Assembly (NCBI RefSeq): GCF_003252725.1 | Contig: NZ_QEPO01000002.1 | Coordinates: forward strand, 186,001-250,000 | Reading direction: 5' to 3' | DNA from: Haemophilus parainfluenzae | Lineage (GTDB): Bacteria; Pseudomonadota; Gammaproteobacteria; Enterobacterales; Pasteurellaceae | DNA length: 64,000 nucleotides | Part shown: positions 46,958-57,285 of the stretch, one piece after another | Numbering within the stretch: position 1 is the stretch's first letter | Layout of the letters: every line of letters starts with the position of its first letter | Translations under genes and position numbers: made by a program | The notes under the pieces: generated by a model | What the model was told of the DNA's origin: nothing | Seen by the model: the letters and a program-made list of their open reading frames with translations, nothing else | Database searches by the model: none

Positions 46958-46973
46958 AGACGTCTAAACGTCT
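46958..46973 (+). promoter_or_regulatory. Tandem MetJ operator of metX
   Basis: AGACGTCT followed directly by AAACGTCT: two adjacent 8-bp Met boxes, the first a perfect palindrome. They end nine bases before the -35 box. MetJ with S-adenosylmethionine would repress metX from here. Confidence 0.88.
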
Positions 46974-46981
46974 AAAATTTC

Positions 46982-47009
46982 TTGACAAAAAAAATGAGCT
47001 GTTGATAAT
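46982..47009 (+). promoter_or_regulatory. metX promoter
   Basis: TTGACA (46982-46987), a perfect -35, then 16 bases and GATAAT (47004-47009). The transcript start would be near 47016, giving a short leader to the ATG at 47044. Confidence 0.8.
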
Positions 47010-47043
47010 TGGTGAACCATCAACGTAAAAGGTTATCATTTCA

Positions 47044-48129
47044 ATGGCTGTGCAAAATGTCGTGCTTTTTCAAGACAATCCACTCCAATTAACATTGGGC
47101 GGACAGCTTTCGCCTATTCATGTCGCGTATCAGACTTACGGCACTTTAAATGCAGATAAAAGCAATGCTGTATTGATTTGTCACGCTTTAACGGGAGATG
47201 CAGAACCTTATTTTGATGAACCTAATAAAGACGGTTGGTGGCAAAACTTTATGGGCGAAGGTCTAGCTTTTGATACATCTAAATACTTTTTTATTTGCTC
47301 AAATGTATTAGGTGGTTGTAAAGGCACGACGGGCCCGAGTTCGATTAATCCAACTACTGGAAAACCTTATGGGAGCCAGTTCCCGAATATCATCGTTCAA
47401 GATATTATCAAAGTCCAAAAAGCCTTGCTTGAGCACCTTGGTATCTCACATTTAAAAGCAATAGTGGGGGGCTCTTTTGGTGGTATGCAAGCCACACAAT
47501 GGGCAATTGATTATCCAGATTTTATGGATAACATTGTCAATCTTTGTTCTTCTATCTTCTTTAGTGCGGAAGCCATAGGTTTTAACCATGTGATGCGTCA
47601 AGCGGTGATTAATGATCCTAATTTCAATAATGGTGACTATTATGATGGCACGCCACCTAATCAAGGCCTTTCCATTGCACGAATGTTAGGAATGTTAACG
47701 TATCGTACCGATGTACAGTTGGCTAAGGCATTTGGTCGTGCAACTAAATCTGAAGGGCAATTTTGGGGCGACCACTTTCAAGTAGAATCCTATTTGAGTT
47801 ATCAAGGCAAAAAATTCTTAGATCGTTTTGATGCCAACACCTATTTGCATTTATTGCGAGCTCTCGATCTGTATGACCCTAGTGTCGGGTATGCAGATGT
47901 GAAAGAAGCCCTATCTCGAATTAAAGCTTGCTATACATTAGTTTCGGTGACGACAGATCAACTATTTAAATCCATTGATTTACATAAAAGTAAACAGCTT
48001 TTAGAACAAGCAGGCGTGGATTTAAAATTTTATGAATTCCCATCGGACTATGGTCACGATGCTTTTTTAGTGGATTATACGGCGTTTGAAAATAAAATTA
48101 GAAGTGGATTAGAAGGCGAGTCTGAATAA
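47044..48129 (+). CDS. metX: Homoserine O-acetyltransferase
   Basis: First committed step of methionine synthesis by the acetyl route; 361 residues, alpha/beta-hydrolase fold. The nucleophile elbow reads [13 protein letters not shown] (Ser near 144), with [14 protein letters not shown] earlier and the acid-His end [13 protein letters not shown]. Enteric bacteria use the unrelated MetA, while Haemophilus uses MetX. AAAGG is about 11 bases from the ATG. Regulation by MetJ is strongly indicated by the tandem operator upstream. Confidence 0.95.
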   Translation: MAVQNVVLFQDNPLQLTLGGQLSPIHVAYQTYGTLNADKSNAVLICHALTGDAEPYFDEPNKDGWWQNFMGEGLAFDTSKYFFICSNVLGGCKGTTGPSSINPTTGKPYGSQFPNIIVQDIIKVQKALLEHLGISHLKAIVGGSFGGMQATQWAIDYPDFMDNIVNLCSSIFFSAEAIGFNHVMRQAVINDPNFNNGDYYDGTPPNQGLSIARMLGMLTYRTDVQLAKAFGRATKSEGQFWGDHFQVESYLSYQGKKFLDRFDANTYLHLLRALDLYDPSVGYADVKEALSRIKACYTLVSVTTDQLFKSIDLHKSKQLLEQAGVDLKFYEFPSDYGHDAFLVDYTAFENKIRSGLEGESE

Positions 48130-48138
48130 GAACAATAG

Positions 48139-48165
48139 AAAAGGCGGAAATTTCCGCCTTTTTTG
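48139..48165. terminator. Terminator, convergent metX / nitroreductase
   Basis: AAAAGGCGGAAA / TTTCCGCCTTTT, an almost loop-less perfect palindrome, followed by TTGATTTTT. It works on the plus strand; the A-rich left flank suggests use by both genes. Confidence 0.85.
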
Positions 48166-48174
48166 ATTTTTTCT

Positions 48175-48729
48175 TTATAGATGGCTCACGAAACGTGACA
48201 AATCTTTGGGTTTACAGTCTCTTTCTAATTTTTCAGCTGCTGTACCAATTTGTAATAAGGCAACAATCTTATCATTTTTACCACAACCAAATGCTTCACG
48301 TAATTCACGCCCCTCAACGAGAGGACCTGTTGCCCAAAAACTTTCAAAACCCAGTGCATTGCCTGCAAGTTGAATCGCATAAGTTGCCGCACCCGCAGTA
48401 AGCATTTGTTCCCAACCCGGTACTTTTTTCACTTCATGATTAATTTTAGCAATCACCGCAATGATCATTGGCGCACGGCGTGCAAAATTCTCTGCTTTTT
48501 TTAATCTTTCTTCACCTAAATCAAATTCAGTCACCGCTGCTTTGAGCAAGCTTTCCAATTTACTTAAACCTGTGCCTTGGATAACTACGAAATGATAAGG
48601 TTCAAGTTTACCATGATCAGGGGCATGTAAAGCCGCTTGAAACATTTGTTCTAATTGCACTTGGCTGGGGGCTGGTGCTGTTAATTTTTTATTCGATTTA
48701 CGTTGTGTTAAAAGGGTTAATGCATCCAT
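48175..48729 (-). CDS. Nitroreductase-family protein, YdjA-like
   Basis: FMN-dependent nitroreductase-fold protein of 184 residues, near the minimal size for the family, like E. coli YdjA. Visible motifs: LLTQRKSNKKLTAPAPS (FMN phosphate region), APDHGKLEPYHFVVI, and AGAATYAIQLAGNALGFESFWATGP. The length and the APDHG motif separate it from NfsB types. The natural substrate is unknown. AAGGAAAATACT precedes the ATG. Confidence 0.88.
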   Translation of the reverse strand: MDALTLLTQRKSNKKLTAPAPSQVQLEQMFQAALHAPDHGKLEPYHFVVIQGTGLSKLESLLKAAVTEFDLGEERLKKAENFARRAPMIIAVIAKINHEVKKVPGWEQMLTAGAATYAIQLAGNALGFESFWATGPLVEGRELREAFGCGKNDKIVALLQIGTAAEKLERDCKPKDLSRFVSHL

Positions 48730-48840
48730 AGTATTTTCCTTCTTCTAGTTAAGTGCAGTTGATTATAGCATAGTTTTTCACAGGACTTTATGATAGGCTA
48801 CGCACAATTTTTATTTCTGTTTTTAAAGGTTTAATTTCAC

Positions 48841-50703
48841 ATGAATGCCATATTAAACGTATTGAAATTTTGTTGTAAAGCACTCAATTTTATCCGAAAT
48901 CTTGTGATGAATTTTGTGTTCTTACTATTTGTTTTAGCGTTGATTGTCCTTATTAGCCTTTTTAGTGATGGCAAGAAAAGCCAAGTCTTATCAGGCGATC
49001 AAGGTGCATTATATTTAAATTTAACAGGCTATCTTGCTGATAACACGGAAGATATGCTGAGTTGGCAAGAGGAATTCCAACGTTTAAATAATGAAAAAGT
49101 TTCTTACAAATATTCAACCTTTGATGTGGTGCAAAGTATTTTATCTGCAAAAGATGATGAACGTGTTCGTGGTTTAGTATTGAATCTAAATGACTTTGAA
49201 GGGGGGGATCTTCCATCATTAGAGTACGTAGGAAAAGCCATTCAAAGTTTCAAAGAGTCAGAAAAGTCCGTTATTGCTTATGCTGACAATTACACACAAG
49301 CACAATATTTCCTTGCGAGTTTTGCGGATGAAATTTATCTCAATCCGATTGGACAAGTCAGCATTCAAGGTTTGCGTCAGGAAAATCTTTACTTTAAATC
49401 CATGCTCGAAAAACTTGAAATTACGCCGCATATTTTCCGAGTGGGGACATATAAGTCCGCGGTAGAGCCTTTCTTGCGTGATGATATGTCGCCAGAAGCA
49501 AAAGCGAATATGCAAAAATGGCTTGGAGGCATGTGGCAAAACTATATGCAAACACTAATGGTTAATCGCCATATTACCGCCAATGACGTATTACCTAATG
49601 CACAAAAATATATTAGTGATTTAAAAGCGTTAAAAGGTGATGAAACGGCTTATGTAAAAAAACGTCAGTTAGTGACACATTTTGCGACAAGATTGGATTT
49701 AGATAAAAAATTGACCGCACTTTTCGGTCAAGGTGAAGAAGGCAAAGCCAAATTAGTGGATTTTGAAGATTATTTATCTGATTTAGGCGATCGTTTTTCT
49801 GTCGATCCAAGTGAAAAAAATATCGTTGCGGTAGTGAATGTCGAAGGGACAATTATTGATGGTGAAAGTGATGAAGAATCTGCAGGTGGCGATACCATTG
49901 CGAAGTTATTAAGACAGGCCTACGATAATGAGAAAGTGAAGGCTGTTGTTCTCCGTGTTAACTCACCGGGTGGCAGTGCATTTGCCTCTGAAATTATTCG
50001 CCAGGAAACCGAAAATCTTCAAAAAGCAGGCAAACCTGTTGTAGTATCAATGGGGGGCATGGCAGCGTCTGGTGGTTATTGGATTTCTTCGACTGCAGAC
50101 TATATCGTGGCGGATAAAAATACGATTACGGGTTCGATCGGGATCTTTGCATTATTCCCAACCTTTGAAAATACAATCAAAAAAATGGGAATGAGTACCG
50201 ATGGTGTAGCGACAACAGATCTCGCGGAAACCTCAGCGTTAAGCCCATTGGGTAAGAATACACAGGATATTTATCAACTTAGTATTGAAAATGGTTATGA
50301 TCGTTTCTTAGATGTGGTAAGCCGTGGGCGTCAATTATCAAAAGACAAAGTGGATAAAATTGCTCAGGGCCAAGTTTGGTTAGGACAAGATGCACAGAAA
50401 AACGGCTTAGTTGACGAATTAGGTGATATTGATATAGCCATTGATAAAGTGGTCGCGCTAGTCAATCAACATCCGGATAAATATATGGATAGCTTTAGTG
50501 TGCAATGGTTGGTTGATGAAGATAATAGCTTCTTAGCTAAATTAGATCGTAAGCTTAAACAAAAAGGCCAAGCGCTACTGACAAATTGGTTAGGATTACC
50601 ACAGGAAGTGCATCAAGTGAAAAAACAACTGAATGTGTTAACCAAATTTAATGATCCAAAAGGGCAGTATTTATATTGTTTAAATTGTGGTTCGGTTAAG
50701 TAA
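48841..50703 (+). CDS. sppA: Signal peptide peptidase SppA (protease IV)
   Basis: Inner-membrane S49 serine protease that degrades released signal peptides; 620 residues, the long two-domain form. It has one N-terminal membrane helix (LVMNFVFLLFVLALIVLISLF). The catalytic Lys is in the N-domain (VGTYKSAVEPFLRDD, near 205) and the nucleophilic Ser in the C-domain (SMGGMAASGGYWISS, near 406). VNSPGGSAFASE marks the oxyanion region. It stands alone with a terminator after it. Confidence 0.95.
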   Translation: MNAILNVLKFCCKALNFIRNLVMNFVFLLFVLALIVLISLFSDGKKSQVLSGDQGALYLNLTGYLADNTEDMLSWQEEFQRLNNEKVSYKYSTFDVVQSILSAKDDERVRGLVLNLNDFEGGDLPSLEYVGKAIQSFKESEKSVIAYADNYTQAQYFLASFADEIYLNPIGQVSIQGLRQENLYFKSMLEKLEITPHIFRVGTYKSAVEPFLRDDMSPEAKANMQKWLGGMWQNYMQTLMVNRHITANDVLPNAQKYISDLKALKGDETAYVKKRQLVTHFATRLDLDKKLTALFGQGEEGKAKLVDFEDYLSDLGDRFSVDPSEKNIVAVVNVEGTIIDGESDEESAGGDTIAKLLRQAYDNEKVKAVVLRVNSPGGSAFASEIIRQETENLQKAGKPVVVSMGGMAASGGYWISSTADYIVADKNTITGSIGIFALFPTFENTIKKMGMSTDGVATTDLAETSALSPLGKNTQDIYQLSIENGYDRFLDVVSRGRQLSKDKVDKIAQGQVWLGQDAQKNGLVDELGDIDIAIDKVVALVNQHPDKYMDSFSVQWLVDEDNSFLAKLDRKLKQKGQALLTNWLGLPQEVHQVKKQLNVLTKFNDPKGQYLYCLNCGSVK

Positions 50704-50716
50704 AACAGTAAAATGT

Positions 50717-50752
50717 AAAAAGGGCGGAATGTAATTTCCGCCCTTATTTTTT
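50717..50752. terminator. Terminator, convergent sppA / BASS transporter
   Basis: AAGGGCGGAA / TTCCGCCCTT stem with a TGTAAT loop, A-rich on the left and ATTTTTTT on the right. Confidence 0.88.
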
Positions 50753-50764
50753 TACCCAAATCGC

Positions 50765-51697
50765 TTATTTTTCATTTTTGATATTAGAGAAAATATTCGC
50801 CAAAATTGGACCCGATACATTGTGCCAGAAACTAAATAAGGCACTTGGTACCGCTGCAATTGGGTTGAAATGAGCAGCAGCTAATGCAGCACCTAAACCT
50901 GAGTTTTGCATACCTACTTCAATTGCTACAGCTTTACTATCCGCCGTATTAAGTTTAAATAATTTTGCTGCAAAGTAACCAATTAAATAGCCTAAGCAGT
51001 TATGTAAAACCACAACACTGAAAATTAATAGGCCTGATTCTACGATTTTATCCTTACTTACAGCTACTACCGCTGCCAAGATTAAGACAATAGAAATAAC
51101 AGACACTAATGGCATAGTTTGGCTTGCTTGCTCCACTTGTTTTTTGAAGAGCGCACGAACAACTAAACCTAAGAAAATTGGGAACAATACCATTTTTAAT
51201 ACAGACATAAACATTGCGCCGGCATCAATATCTAACCATTGACTTGCTAATACATAGAAAATGGCAGGGGTTAATACTGGTGAAAGTAAGGTTGAGATTG
51301 TGGTACAAGCAACAGAAAGCGCAGTGTTACCTTTCGCTAAATAAGTCATTACGTTTGATGAAGTACCACCCGGGCAAGAACCGACAAGAATCACACCAAC
51401 CGCTAAATCAGCAGGTAAATCAAAGGCTTTTGCTAATCCAAATGCGATAGCTGGCATAATGATAAATTGACCCGCTACACCAATGAATACAGATTTAGGG
51501 TGTTTAGCCACTTCACTGAAATCTGCAAAAGTTAAGGTAATCCCCATACCAAACATCACTAAACCTAAAAGGTAAGGAATGTATGGTGCAAAAATTTTGA
51601 ATTGCTCCGGGAAGAGAAAGGCGAGAAGAGCAAAAACAATCGCCCATAGTGCGAAAGTTTTGCTCACAAAGTTAGTGAGTTTTAATAATGCTTGCAT
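50765..51697 (-). CDS. Bile acid:sodium symporter (BASS) family transporter
   Basis: 310-residue inner-membrane protein with nine or ten helices. Family motifs are [50 protein letters not shown] (the first sodium-binding crossover) and [14 protein letters not shown] (the second). Bacterial members carry various organic anions, pantoate among them (PanS); bile acid itself is unlikely here. It lies 95 bases beyond sapF on the same strand. Some H. influenzae have sapZ after sapF, which is not seen at this place. Confidence 0.88.
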   Translation of the reverse strand: MQALLKLTNFVSKTFALWAIVFALLAFLFPEQFKIFAPYIPYLLGLVMFGMGITLTFADFSEVAKHPKSVFIGVAGQFIIMPAIAFGLAKAFDLPADLAVGVILVGSCPGGTSSNVMTYLAKGNTALSVACTTISTLLSPVLTPAIFYVLASQWLDIDAGAMFMSVLKMVLFPIFLGLVVRALFKKQVEQASQTMPLVSVISIVLILAAVVAVSKDKIVESGLLIFSVVVLHNCLGYLIGYFAAKLFKLNTADSKAVAIEVGMQNSGLGAALAAAHFNPIAAVPSALFSFWHNVSGPILANIFSNIKNEK

Positions 51698-51792
51698 AGT
51701 TGCTTTCCTATTTTGTTAAAAAGAATGAAAAGAGCGGTCAATTTTAAAGACGTTTTTTTGAGATGTCTATGCCTAACTTGTTTGACAGAGAA

Positions 51793-52596
51793 TTAGGAAG
51801 TCGTTGTTTGCCAAGCATTTTCATCAAGCAATTGACCAAAATGACTTTCTACAAGTAAGCGAGTAGTGTTATTTTGAGGATTGGTAAAGATCTCTCTTGG
51901 TGTGCCAGACTCGATAATTTCACCTTCATCCATTACTAAAACTTGATCGGCTATATGTTTGATAATGCCTAAATTTTGTCCAACATAAATATAGGAAATG
52001 CCTAAATGTTCTTGTAAATCTAAAATCAGATTAAGCAATTGAATACGCACAGAGGCATCTAATGTACTCAATGCATCATCAATAATAATGATCTCAGGTT
52101 GAAGAATCAGCGCACGAGCCAAGGCGATCCGCTGTTTTTGACTGACCGAAAGATGTTTAATTTTCAGATTCGTATAATCAGGATAAAGCCCTACCAATGA
52201 GAGCGTTTTAAAGATCTTTTCATTGCGAGTCTCTTCATCCCAATCGGTAATTAATCGTAGTGGTGCATCTAAGGCTTGTCCAATATTTAAACGCGGGTTA
52301 AACGCTGAATTTGCATCTTGGAAAACCATTCTGATATGCTGCGCACGATAGTGAAAATCTTCGAATTGTAATGGTAAATCATTAAATAAGATTTTTCCTG
52401 AAGCAGGGGGAGTTATCCCTGCGATCATTTTTACTAAGGTCGATTTACCCGAACCATTTTTACCGATAATCGCAAGCGTTTCTTTACGGTTAAGCGTAAA
52501 GCTGACGTCTTTTACCGCATAAAACTGCTCGAAACCAAAAAGTTTTGCGGGTTCATCAAAGGTTTTACTGAGATTTTCCACTTGTAATAATGGCAT
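51793..52596 (-). CDS. sapF: Sap transporter ATPase SapF
   Basis: One of two ATPases of the Sap antimicrobial-peptide and haem import system; 267 residues, oligopeptide-type. Walker [10 protein letters not shown] near 42, Q-loop [14 protein letters not shown], signature LSVSQKQRI, Walker [13 protein letters not shown]. The H-loop position reads YVGQNLGI, lacking the His of the usual THD motif. That is known for some SapF-type proteins but worth noting. The start overlaps the sapD stop by one base. Confidence 0.93.
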   Translation of the reverse strand: MPLLQVENLSKTFDEPAKLFGFEQFYAVKDVSFTLNRKETLAIIGKNGSGKSTLVKMIAGITPPASGKILFNDLPLQFEDFHYRAQHIRMVFQDANSAFNPRLNIGQALDAPLRLITDWDEETRNEKIFKTLSLVGLYPDYTNLKIKHLSVSQKQRIALARALILQPEIIIIDDALSTLDASVRIQLLNLILDLQEHLGISYIYVGQNLGIIKHIADQVLVMDEGEIIESGTPREIFTNPQNNTTRLLVESHFGQLLDENAWQTTTS

Positions 52597-53651
52597 TATT
52601 CGTTTCCTTTTGATTCGGTATTGAGCGTAAGCGGTGAAGTTGCAATTTTATCCTTAAACTGCCGTTCTCGAAGATTAATCGGATGATGGCAGGAAAACTC
52701 ATGCTGTTTAATGCGATATCGGCTTGGTTTTTGAATACATTCACGCTGAGCAAAAGGGCAGCGAGGTCCTAAACGACAACCAATCGGCATTTGTTCTAAA
52801 ATCGGCACAGTCCCTTCTAATGTCCCTAATTTGCTTTTAAAACCTAAGGGGCGACTAAAATCGGGAACAGAGTAAAGCAATGCTTGTGTATAAGGATGAT
52901 GAGGCATTTCTAATATTTGGTCGGTCGGCCCAGACTCTGTATTTTGCCCACAATAAAGAACGGAAATGCTATCACACCATTCACTGATACTTTTAAGATC
53001 GTTACTGGCTAATAAAATTGTTGTACCTTGGTTTTGGTTCATACTTGAAAGCAAACGGAAAATTTGCAATGCCGTAATGGACTCCAAAGAATTAGTGGGT
53101 TCATCCGCAATTAATAATCGAGGTTGATTCGCCACTGCTACGGCAATCATCACTTTTTGGCCTTCACCTTCAGTGAGCTCATTAGGATAACTCGCCATAA
53201 TATCTTGGTGGTCTTTAATTCCTACACGGTGTAGTAATTCAATCGCACGACGTTTTTTCCAACCAAACCATTGCCACCAACGACCTTTAAAGGTCCAGTT
53301 TGGAATACTTTGGATAAGCTGTTTACCGATTTTTCGACTTGGATCTAGGCAGCTTAATGGATTTTGGAAAATCATTGAAATTTCTTTTCCAACGATTTTT
53401 CGACGTTGATTCGGCGTCAGTTTAAGCAATTCAACATCATTAAAACGAAAACGGTCAGCGGTGACAATCCAGTTATCTTTAATGGAATTACTGATTACTT
53501 TAGCGATTAAACTTTTACCTGAACCTGATTCACCGACGAGCCCTAGAATTTCCCCTTCATTAAGCGAAAGATTGACGCCGTCCACAATTTTCATGCGACC
53601 GTTTGGTGTTTGAATTTCAATATTAAGATTGCGAATATCTAACAGCGCCAT
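52596..53651 (-). CDS. sapD: Sap transporter ATPase SapD
   Basis: Second ATPase of the Sap importer; 351 residues including the C-terminal oligopeptide-transporter extension with its cysteine cluster ([19 protein letters not shown]...FSCHHP), which in relatives binds an iron-sulfur cluster. Walker [11 protein letters not shown]-loop [12 protein letters not shown], Walker [13 protein letters not shown]. The signature position reads LTEGEGQK and the H-loop LLASNDL, both diverged. In E. coli SapD also supports Trk potassium uptake. Confidence 0.93.
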   Translation of the reverse strand: MALLDIRNLNIEIQTPNGRMKIVDGVNLSLNEGEILGLVGESGSGKSLIAKVISNSIKDNWIVTADRFRFNDVELLKLTPNQRRKIVGKEISMIFQNPLSCLDPSRKIGKQLIQSIPNWTFKGRWWQWFGWKKRRAIELLHRVGIKDHQDIMASYPNELTEGEGQKVMIAVAVANQPRLLIADEPTNSLESITALQIFRLLSSMNQNQGTTILLASNDLKSISEWCDSISVLYCGQNTESGPTDQILEMPHHPYTQALLYSVPDFSRPLGFKSKLGTLEGTVPILEQMPIGCRLGPRCPFAQRECIQKPSRYRIKQHEFSCHHPINLRERQFKDKIATSPLTLNTESKGNE

Positions 53652-53654
53652 GGG

Positions 53655-54542
53655 TTACTCGTAATATTTATTGATTGCTTTACACAATCCGTTAGTAAAA
53701 ATAATGCTTAATAAAATGGTGAAAATAATAGCAAAGCCCGGTAATAAAACTGTCCAAGGGGCAAGATAAATCAGCTCTAACGAATCTTTAATCATTGCGC
53801 CCCATTCTGGCATTGGACGTTGTGCACCTAGAGAAATAAAGCTGAGAGCCGTAATATCTAAAATAGCGACCACAAATGCTCGAGAAATTTCTTGTGTATA
53901 GACGACACTAATATTCGGCAAGATTGTCGTTTTTAATAATTCCCAGTTTGAAATACCATCTAATTTCAGTAAGAGAACGTAGTCTTTCTTTAGTTCTTGC
54001 TGAATCGCTTGATAAATCGCATGAACAAAATACGGCAGAATAGCCAACAGAGTGGCAAACATGGCATTCATTAAGCTCGGTTCCATTAATGTAGAAATAA
54101 TAATGGCAATCAGCAAAATGGGGATAGATAAAAATGCATCAAAAAAATGACCTAAGAAACGGGATTTAATCCCTTCTGACATACCGGCAAGAATACCTAA
54201 TGCGCCACCAATAATTGCCACAGCAATGACCACTAAAAGAGAGGAACCGAGAGTATATTGTGTCCCCATAATTAATCGACTGAGTACATCACGACCAAGA
54301 TCATCTGTACCAAAGAAAAAAGCAATACGACCTTTTTCTACCCAAGATGGCGGCATGAGTTCTTCTCCCACAAACTCCATGCTTTCGCTATAAGGCATAA
54401 TGAGTTTCGGAAAAAGTGCGGTCAAAATCAGAAGACAAAATAAATAGAAACAGAATAATGCCACGCGATTCTGACGGAAAAGCAACCAAATCTGAAAGAA
54501 GGAGGTGCTTTCGCGAAATTCATCAGGTTCTCTATCTTGCAT
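53655..54542 (-). CDS. sapC: Sap transporter permease SapC
   Basis: Inner-membrane permease of the OppC type; 295 residues with an N-terminal helix (VALFCFYLFCLLILTALF) and the FGTDDLGRDVLSRLIMGTQYTL motif typical of OppC-like permeases. The binding-protein-dependent transport domain follows (KLDGISNWELLKTTILPN). It overlaps the end of sapB by 11 bases and is 3 bases from sapD. Confidence 0.93.
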   Translation of the reverse strand: MQDREPDEFRESTSFFQIWLLFRQNRVALFCFYLFCLLILTALFPKLIMPYSESMEFVGEELMPPSWVEKGRIAFFFGTDDLGRDVLSRLIMGTQYTLGSSLLVVIAVAIIGGALGILAGMSEGIKSRFLGHFFDAFLSIPILLIAIIISTLMEPSLMNAMFATLLAILPYFVHAIYQAIQQELKKDYVLLLKLDGISNWELLKTTILPNISVVYTQEISRAFVVAILDITALSFISLGAQRPMPEWGAMIKDSLELIYLAPWTVLLPGFAIIFTILLSIIFTNGLCKAINKYYE

Positions 54543-55497
54543 ACCAGCCCTTCTTATTCAATGGATCTAACACAAACATGAGCAACTTGGCGAAGGTATC
54601 AATAATAATGATACAAATACCAATTACAACTACACCGGCAGAAATACTGTTGTAATCTTGTTGGGTTACGGCATCAATGAGCCAACGTCCAATTCCTGGC
54701 CAGCCTAATACCGTCTCAACCAACATACATTGCGTTAACACTAAGGTAAATACACGCGTAAGTTGTGGAATCAATAATGGAAAAGTATTGCGGAAAACAT
54801 AACGTCTTAAAATCGTCCATTTTGACCAGCCACGTGTTGCTGCCGCTTTAGCGTATTCTTGTTGAAGTAAATAATCTGCCCGTTGCTGAATGATGCGGAT
54901 AAATTCCATGGTCGGCAGAATACAAAGCACTAATGTAGGCAAGGCTAGATGTTGTAAAACATTTTGTACGATTTTAGTTCGGTAAGGCACATCTACAAAC
55001 CACACATCAATAATAGGGAAACCCGTGATAGGTTTGATTTCATAGAGTAAATTATATTGCCCAATGGCTGCGATCTCCCAGCTTTGAATCGCTGCTACAT
55101 AAAGCAAAATTGGCGCAAACCAGAAAATCGGAATAGACAAACCAACATTGGATATACTCTGCAATGTACGTGAAAAAACACGTTGATTATAGACCGCACT
55201 TAATACGCCGAGAGGAATACCTAAGATACAAGCCAATAAAAGTGCGGTAAAACAGAGTTCTAATGTGGGTGGTAATACCGTAAAAATTAAATTTTTTAAG
55301 GATTCTCCGCCGTTATAGGTAATCCCTAAATCACCCTGTAACAATGATGTAAGGTAATGATAATAAGCACTATAAATGTTATTTGTGACAAGATCGGCAT
55401 TGAGCGGATCTCGCATTAAAATCACAAAACTTAATACGGATAAAATCAATAATAAAATGCTTACCCAAATCACATGACGGATCGCTGAAACGAGCAT
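54532..55497 (-). CDS. sapB: Sap transporter permease SapB
   Basis: Inner-membrane permease of the OppB type; 321 residues. An N-terminal helix, the periplasmic loop and five further helices are visible, with the EAA-type loop AKAAATRGWSKWTILRRYVFRN. The start overlaps the sapA stop by one base (TAATG on the minus strand). Confidence 0.93.
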   Translation of the reverse strand: MLVSAIRHVIWVSILLLILSVLSFVILMRDPLNADLVTNNIYSAYYHYLTSLLQGDLGITYNGGESLKNLIFTVLPPTLELCFTALLLACILGIPLGVLSAVYNQRVFSRTLQSISNVGLSIPIFWFAPILLYVAAIQSWEIAAIGQYNLLYEIKPITGFPIIDVWFVDVPYRTKIVQNVLQHLALPTLVLCILPTMEFIRIIQQRADYLLQQEYAKAAATRGWSKWTILRRYVFRNTFPLLIPQLTRVFTLVLTQCMLVETVLGWPGIGRWLIDAVTQQDYNSISAGVVVIGICIIIIDTFAKLLMFVLDPLNKKGWYAR

Positions 55498-57197
55498 TAT
55501 TTATTCTCCTTATTTTTCATGAAATACAAGGTAGAAAAATTGATGCTACCAAATGGGGTCATCTCAATTCCTTTAACATTGCCGCGAGCGACCAAAAGTC
55601 GTTTGACGTTTGCAATTGGCACAATAGGCAATTCGTTTAAGATGAGGTCTTGTGCATTGTTATATGCTTTAGAGCGCTCATATAAATGATTGGTCGCCAG
55701 TGCACGATTCATCATCTTATCAAATTCAGGATTACACCAATTTGATAAATTCGTGATTTCATTTTGCGTATCACAACTTAAAATCGGACGCATAAAACCG
55801 TCAGGATCAAGGTTTCCAGCAAGCCAACCCGTTAAGATTAAATCGTAATCTTCTGTGCCTTTGCGTAATTGTTCGATTAAATATGTCCGTGTGACTGACC
55901 GCACTTTAACATCCACGCCAGCTTTGGCTAAATCCCATTTAATGAGCTCCGCCATTTTAATTGGAGCAGGGTTATACACTTGTTCTTCATTCATCACCCA
56001 CATATTTAACGTGAGTTTTTTATCGCGTAATGTTTTCTCTGCTTCTGCAGGCTGATAATCATAAGGAAAATCAGGCGTATTAATTGCCGAAGCCCAAGAA
56101 ATTTCAGGAATAATGTTATTCGCCACCGTTGCTGTATTGTGGTAAATATTTTGCACAATTCTAAAACGGTTTAAGCTTTGTGAAATGGCTTGGCGAATGG
56201 TTTTATCCTGCATTAATGGCTTTTGGAAATTGAAAGCCAAATAGGCCAAGTTCATTCCATCTGTAGATTGTAGATAATAACGGTCGTCCTTTTCGCTTAA
56301 CAAACCGAGCTGACTAACTTCAGGATAAGAGGCAATTTGGCATTCATTGTTAAAGAATTTAATTAAACGTCCTGTACGATCCGCAGAAAGATCCACAATA
56401 ATATTCTTAATTTTGGCTTCTTTTTTCCAATAATCCTCATTGCGTACCAAGCGAACATATTGGTTATAAACATAATCTTTCACTTGATAAGGGCCCGTGC
56501 CAACAGGATGTGTATCCAATTGGGTGAGATTATCATCGGCACTTAATTGGTATGCATATTCTTGCGAGAAAATAATAGAGTATTGGCTAGCAAGATGGGA
56601 CAGGATTGAGGCATCGGGTTCAAACAGGTCTATTTTGACCTGATAAGGATTCGTTGCCGTGATACTTTTAATTTTTTGATTCAGCTTAATGCTTTCAAAA
56701 TACGGAAAGTGTACCTTCTTGGCTTGTTCGTGAAAGATTTTATATTGCGGATTTTTGTAGGTGACTACATCATCTGAGAGTGTTGGCAAGTAAGTATCAT
56801 GACCTAAAACGCGATTAATCGAAAAGACCACATCTTCTGCATTAAAGTCACGCGTAGGCGTAAACCAAGGGGTATGATGGAATTTCACCCCTTTACGAAG
56901 ATTAATGAGAATTTGTTTTCCATCAGATGAAATAGAATAAGATTGGGCTAATACAGGAACGAGTGCTGCACTATGATCTTTAATATCAAACAATTTGTTA
57001 TAAATTTGCTCCGTCACCACATTCATACTGGTGCCAGCGTCTGCAGTTTGTGGATTAAAGGAAAAACCCGACGCATTTGTACAGTATGTTAAGCCGTTTT
57101 CTGTCAGCATTTTGGGTATGCTTGGCGCGGCTTGTGCCAGATTAATTTGGCTCAACCCACACAATAAAAAACAAAAAGTGACATTTCGACGTAACAT
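55497..57197 (-). CDS. sapA: Sap periplasmic peptide- and haem-binding protein SapA
   Basis: Solute-binding protein of the Sap importer. In non-typeable H. influenzae it binds host antimicrobial peptides and haem, protecting the cell by import and breakdown. 566 residues from the ATG at 57197: signal peptide MLRRNVTFCFLLCGLSQINLAQA, then a family-5 extracellular binding fold (NVVTEQIYNKLFDIKDHSAALVPVLAQSY onward). The longer in-frame start at 57257 would bury the signal peptide and is rejected. First gene of sapABCDF, divergent from ycjX across 88 bases. Confidence 0.94.
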   Translation of the reverse strand: MLRRNVTFCFLLCGLSQINLAQAAPSIPKMLTENGLTYCTNASGFSFNPQTADAGTSMNVVTEQIYNKLFDIKDHSAALVPVLAQSYSISSDGKQILINLRKGVKFHHTPWFTPTRDFNAEDVVFSINRVLGHDTYLPTLSDDVVTYKNPQYKIFHEQAKKVHFPYFESIKLNQKIKSITATNPYQVKIDLFEPDASILSHLASQYSIIFSQEYAYQLSADDNLTQLDTHPVGTGPYQVKDYVYNQYVRLVRNEDYWKKEAKIKNIIVDLSADRTGRLIKFFNNECQIASYPEVSQLGLLSEKDDRYYLQSTDGMNLAYLAFNFQKPLMQDKTIRQAISQSLNRFRIVQNIYHNTATVANNIIPEISWASAINTPDFPYDYQPAEAEKTLRDKKLTLNMWVMNEEQVYNPAPIKMAELIKWDLAKAGVDVKVRSVTRTYLIEQLRKGTEDYDLILTGWLAGNLDPDGFMRPILSCDTQNEITNLSNWCNPEFDKMMNRALATNHLYERSKAYNNAQDLILNELPIVPIANVKRLLVARGNVKGIEMTPFGSINFSTLYFMKNKENK

Positions 57198-57285
57198 AGC
57201 TTTATTATTAAAGACCGTTTTGTGATAAATTGAGTGAATTGTAAAATATCTTGGCAAAAATGGCTAGTTATTGGATTTTTAGGAT

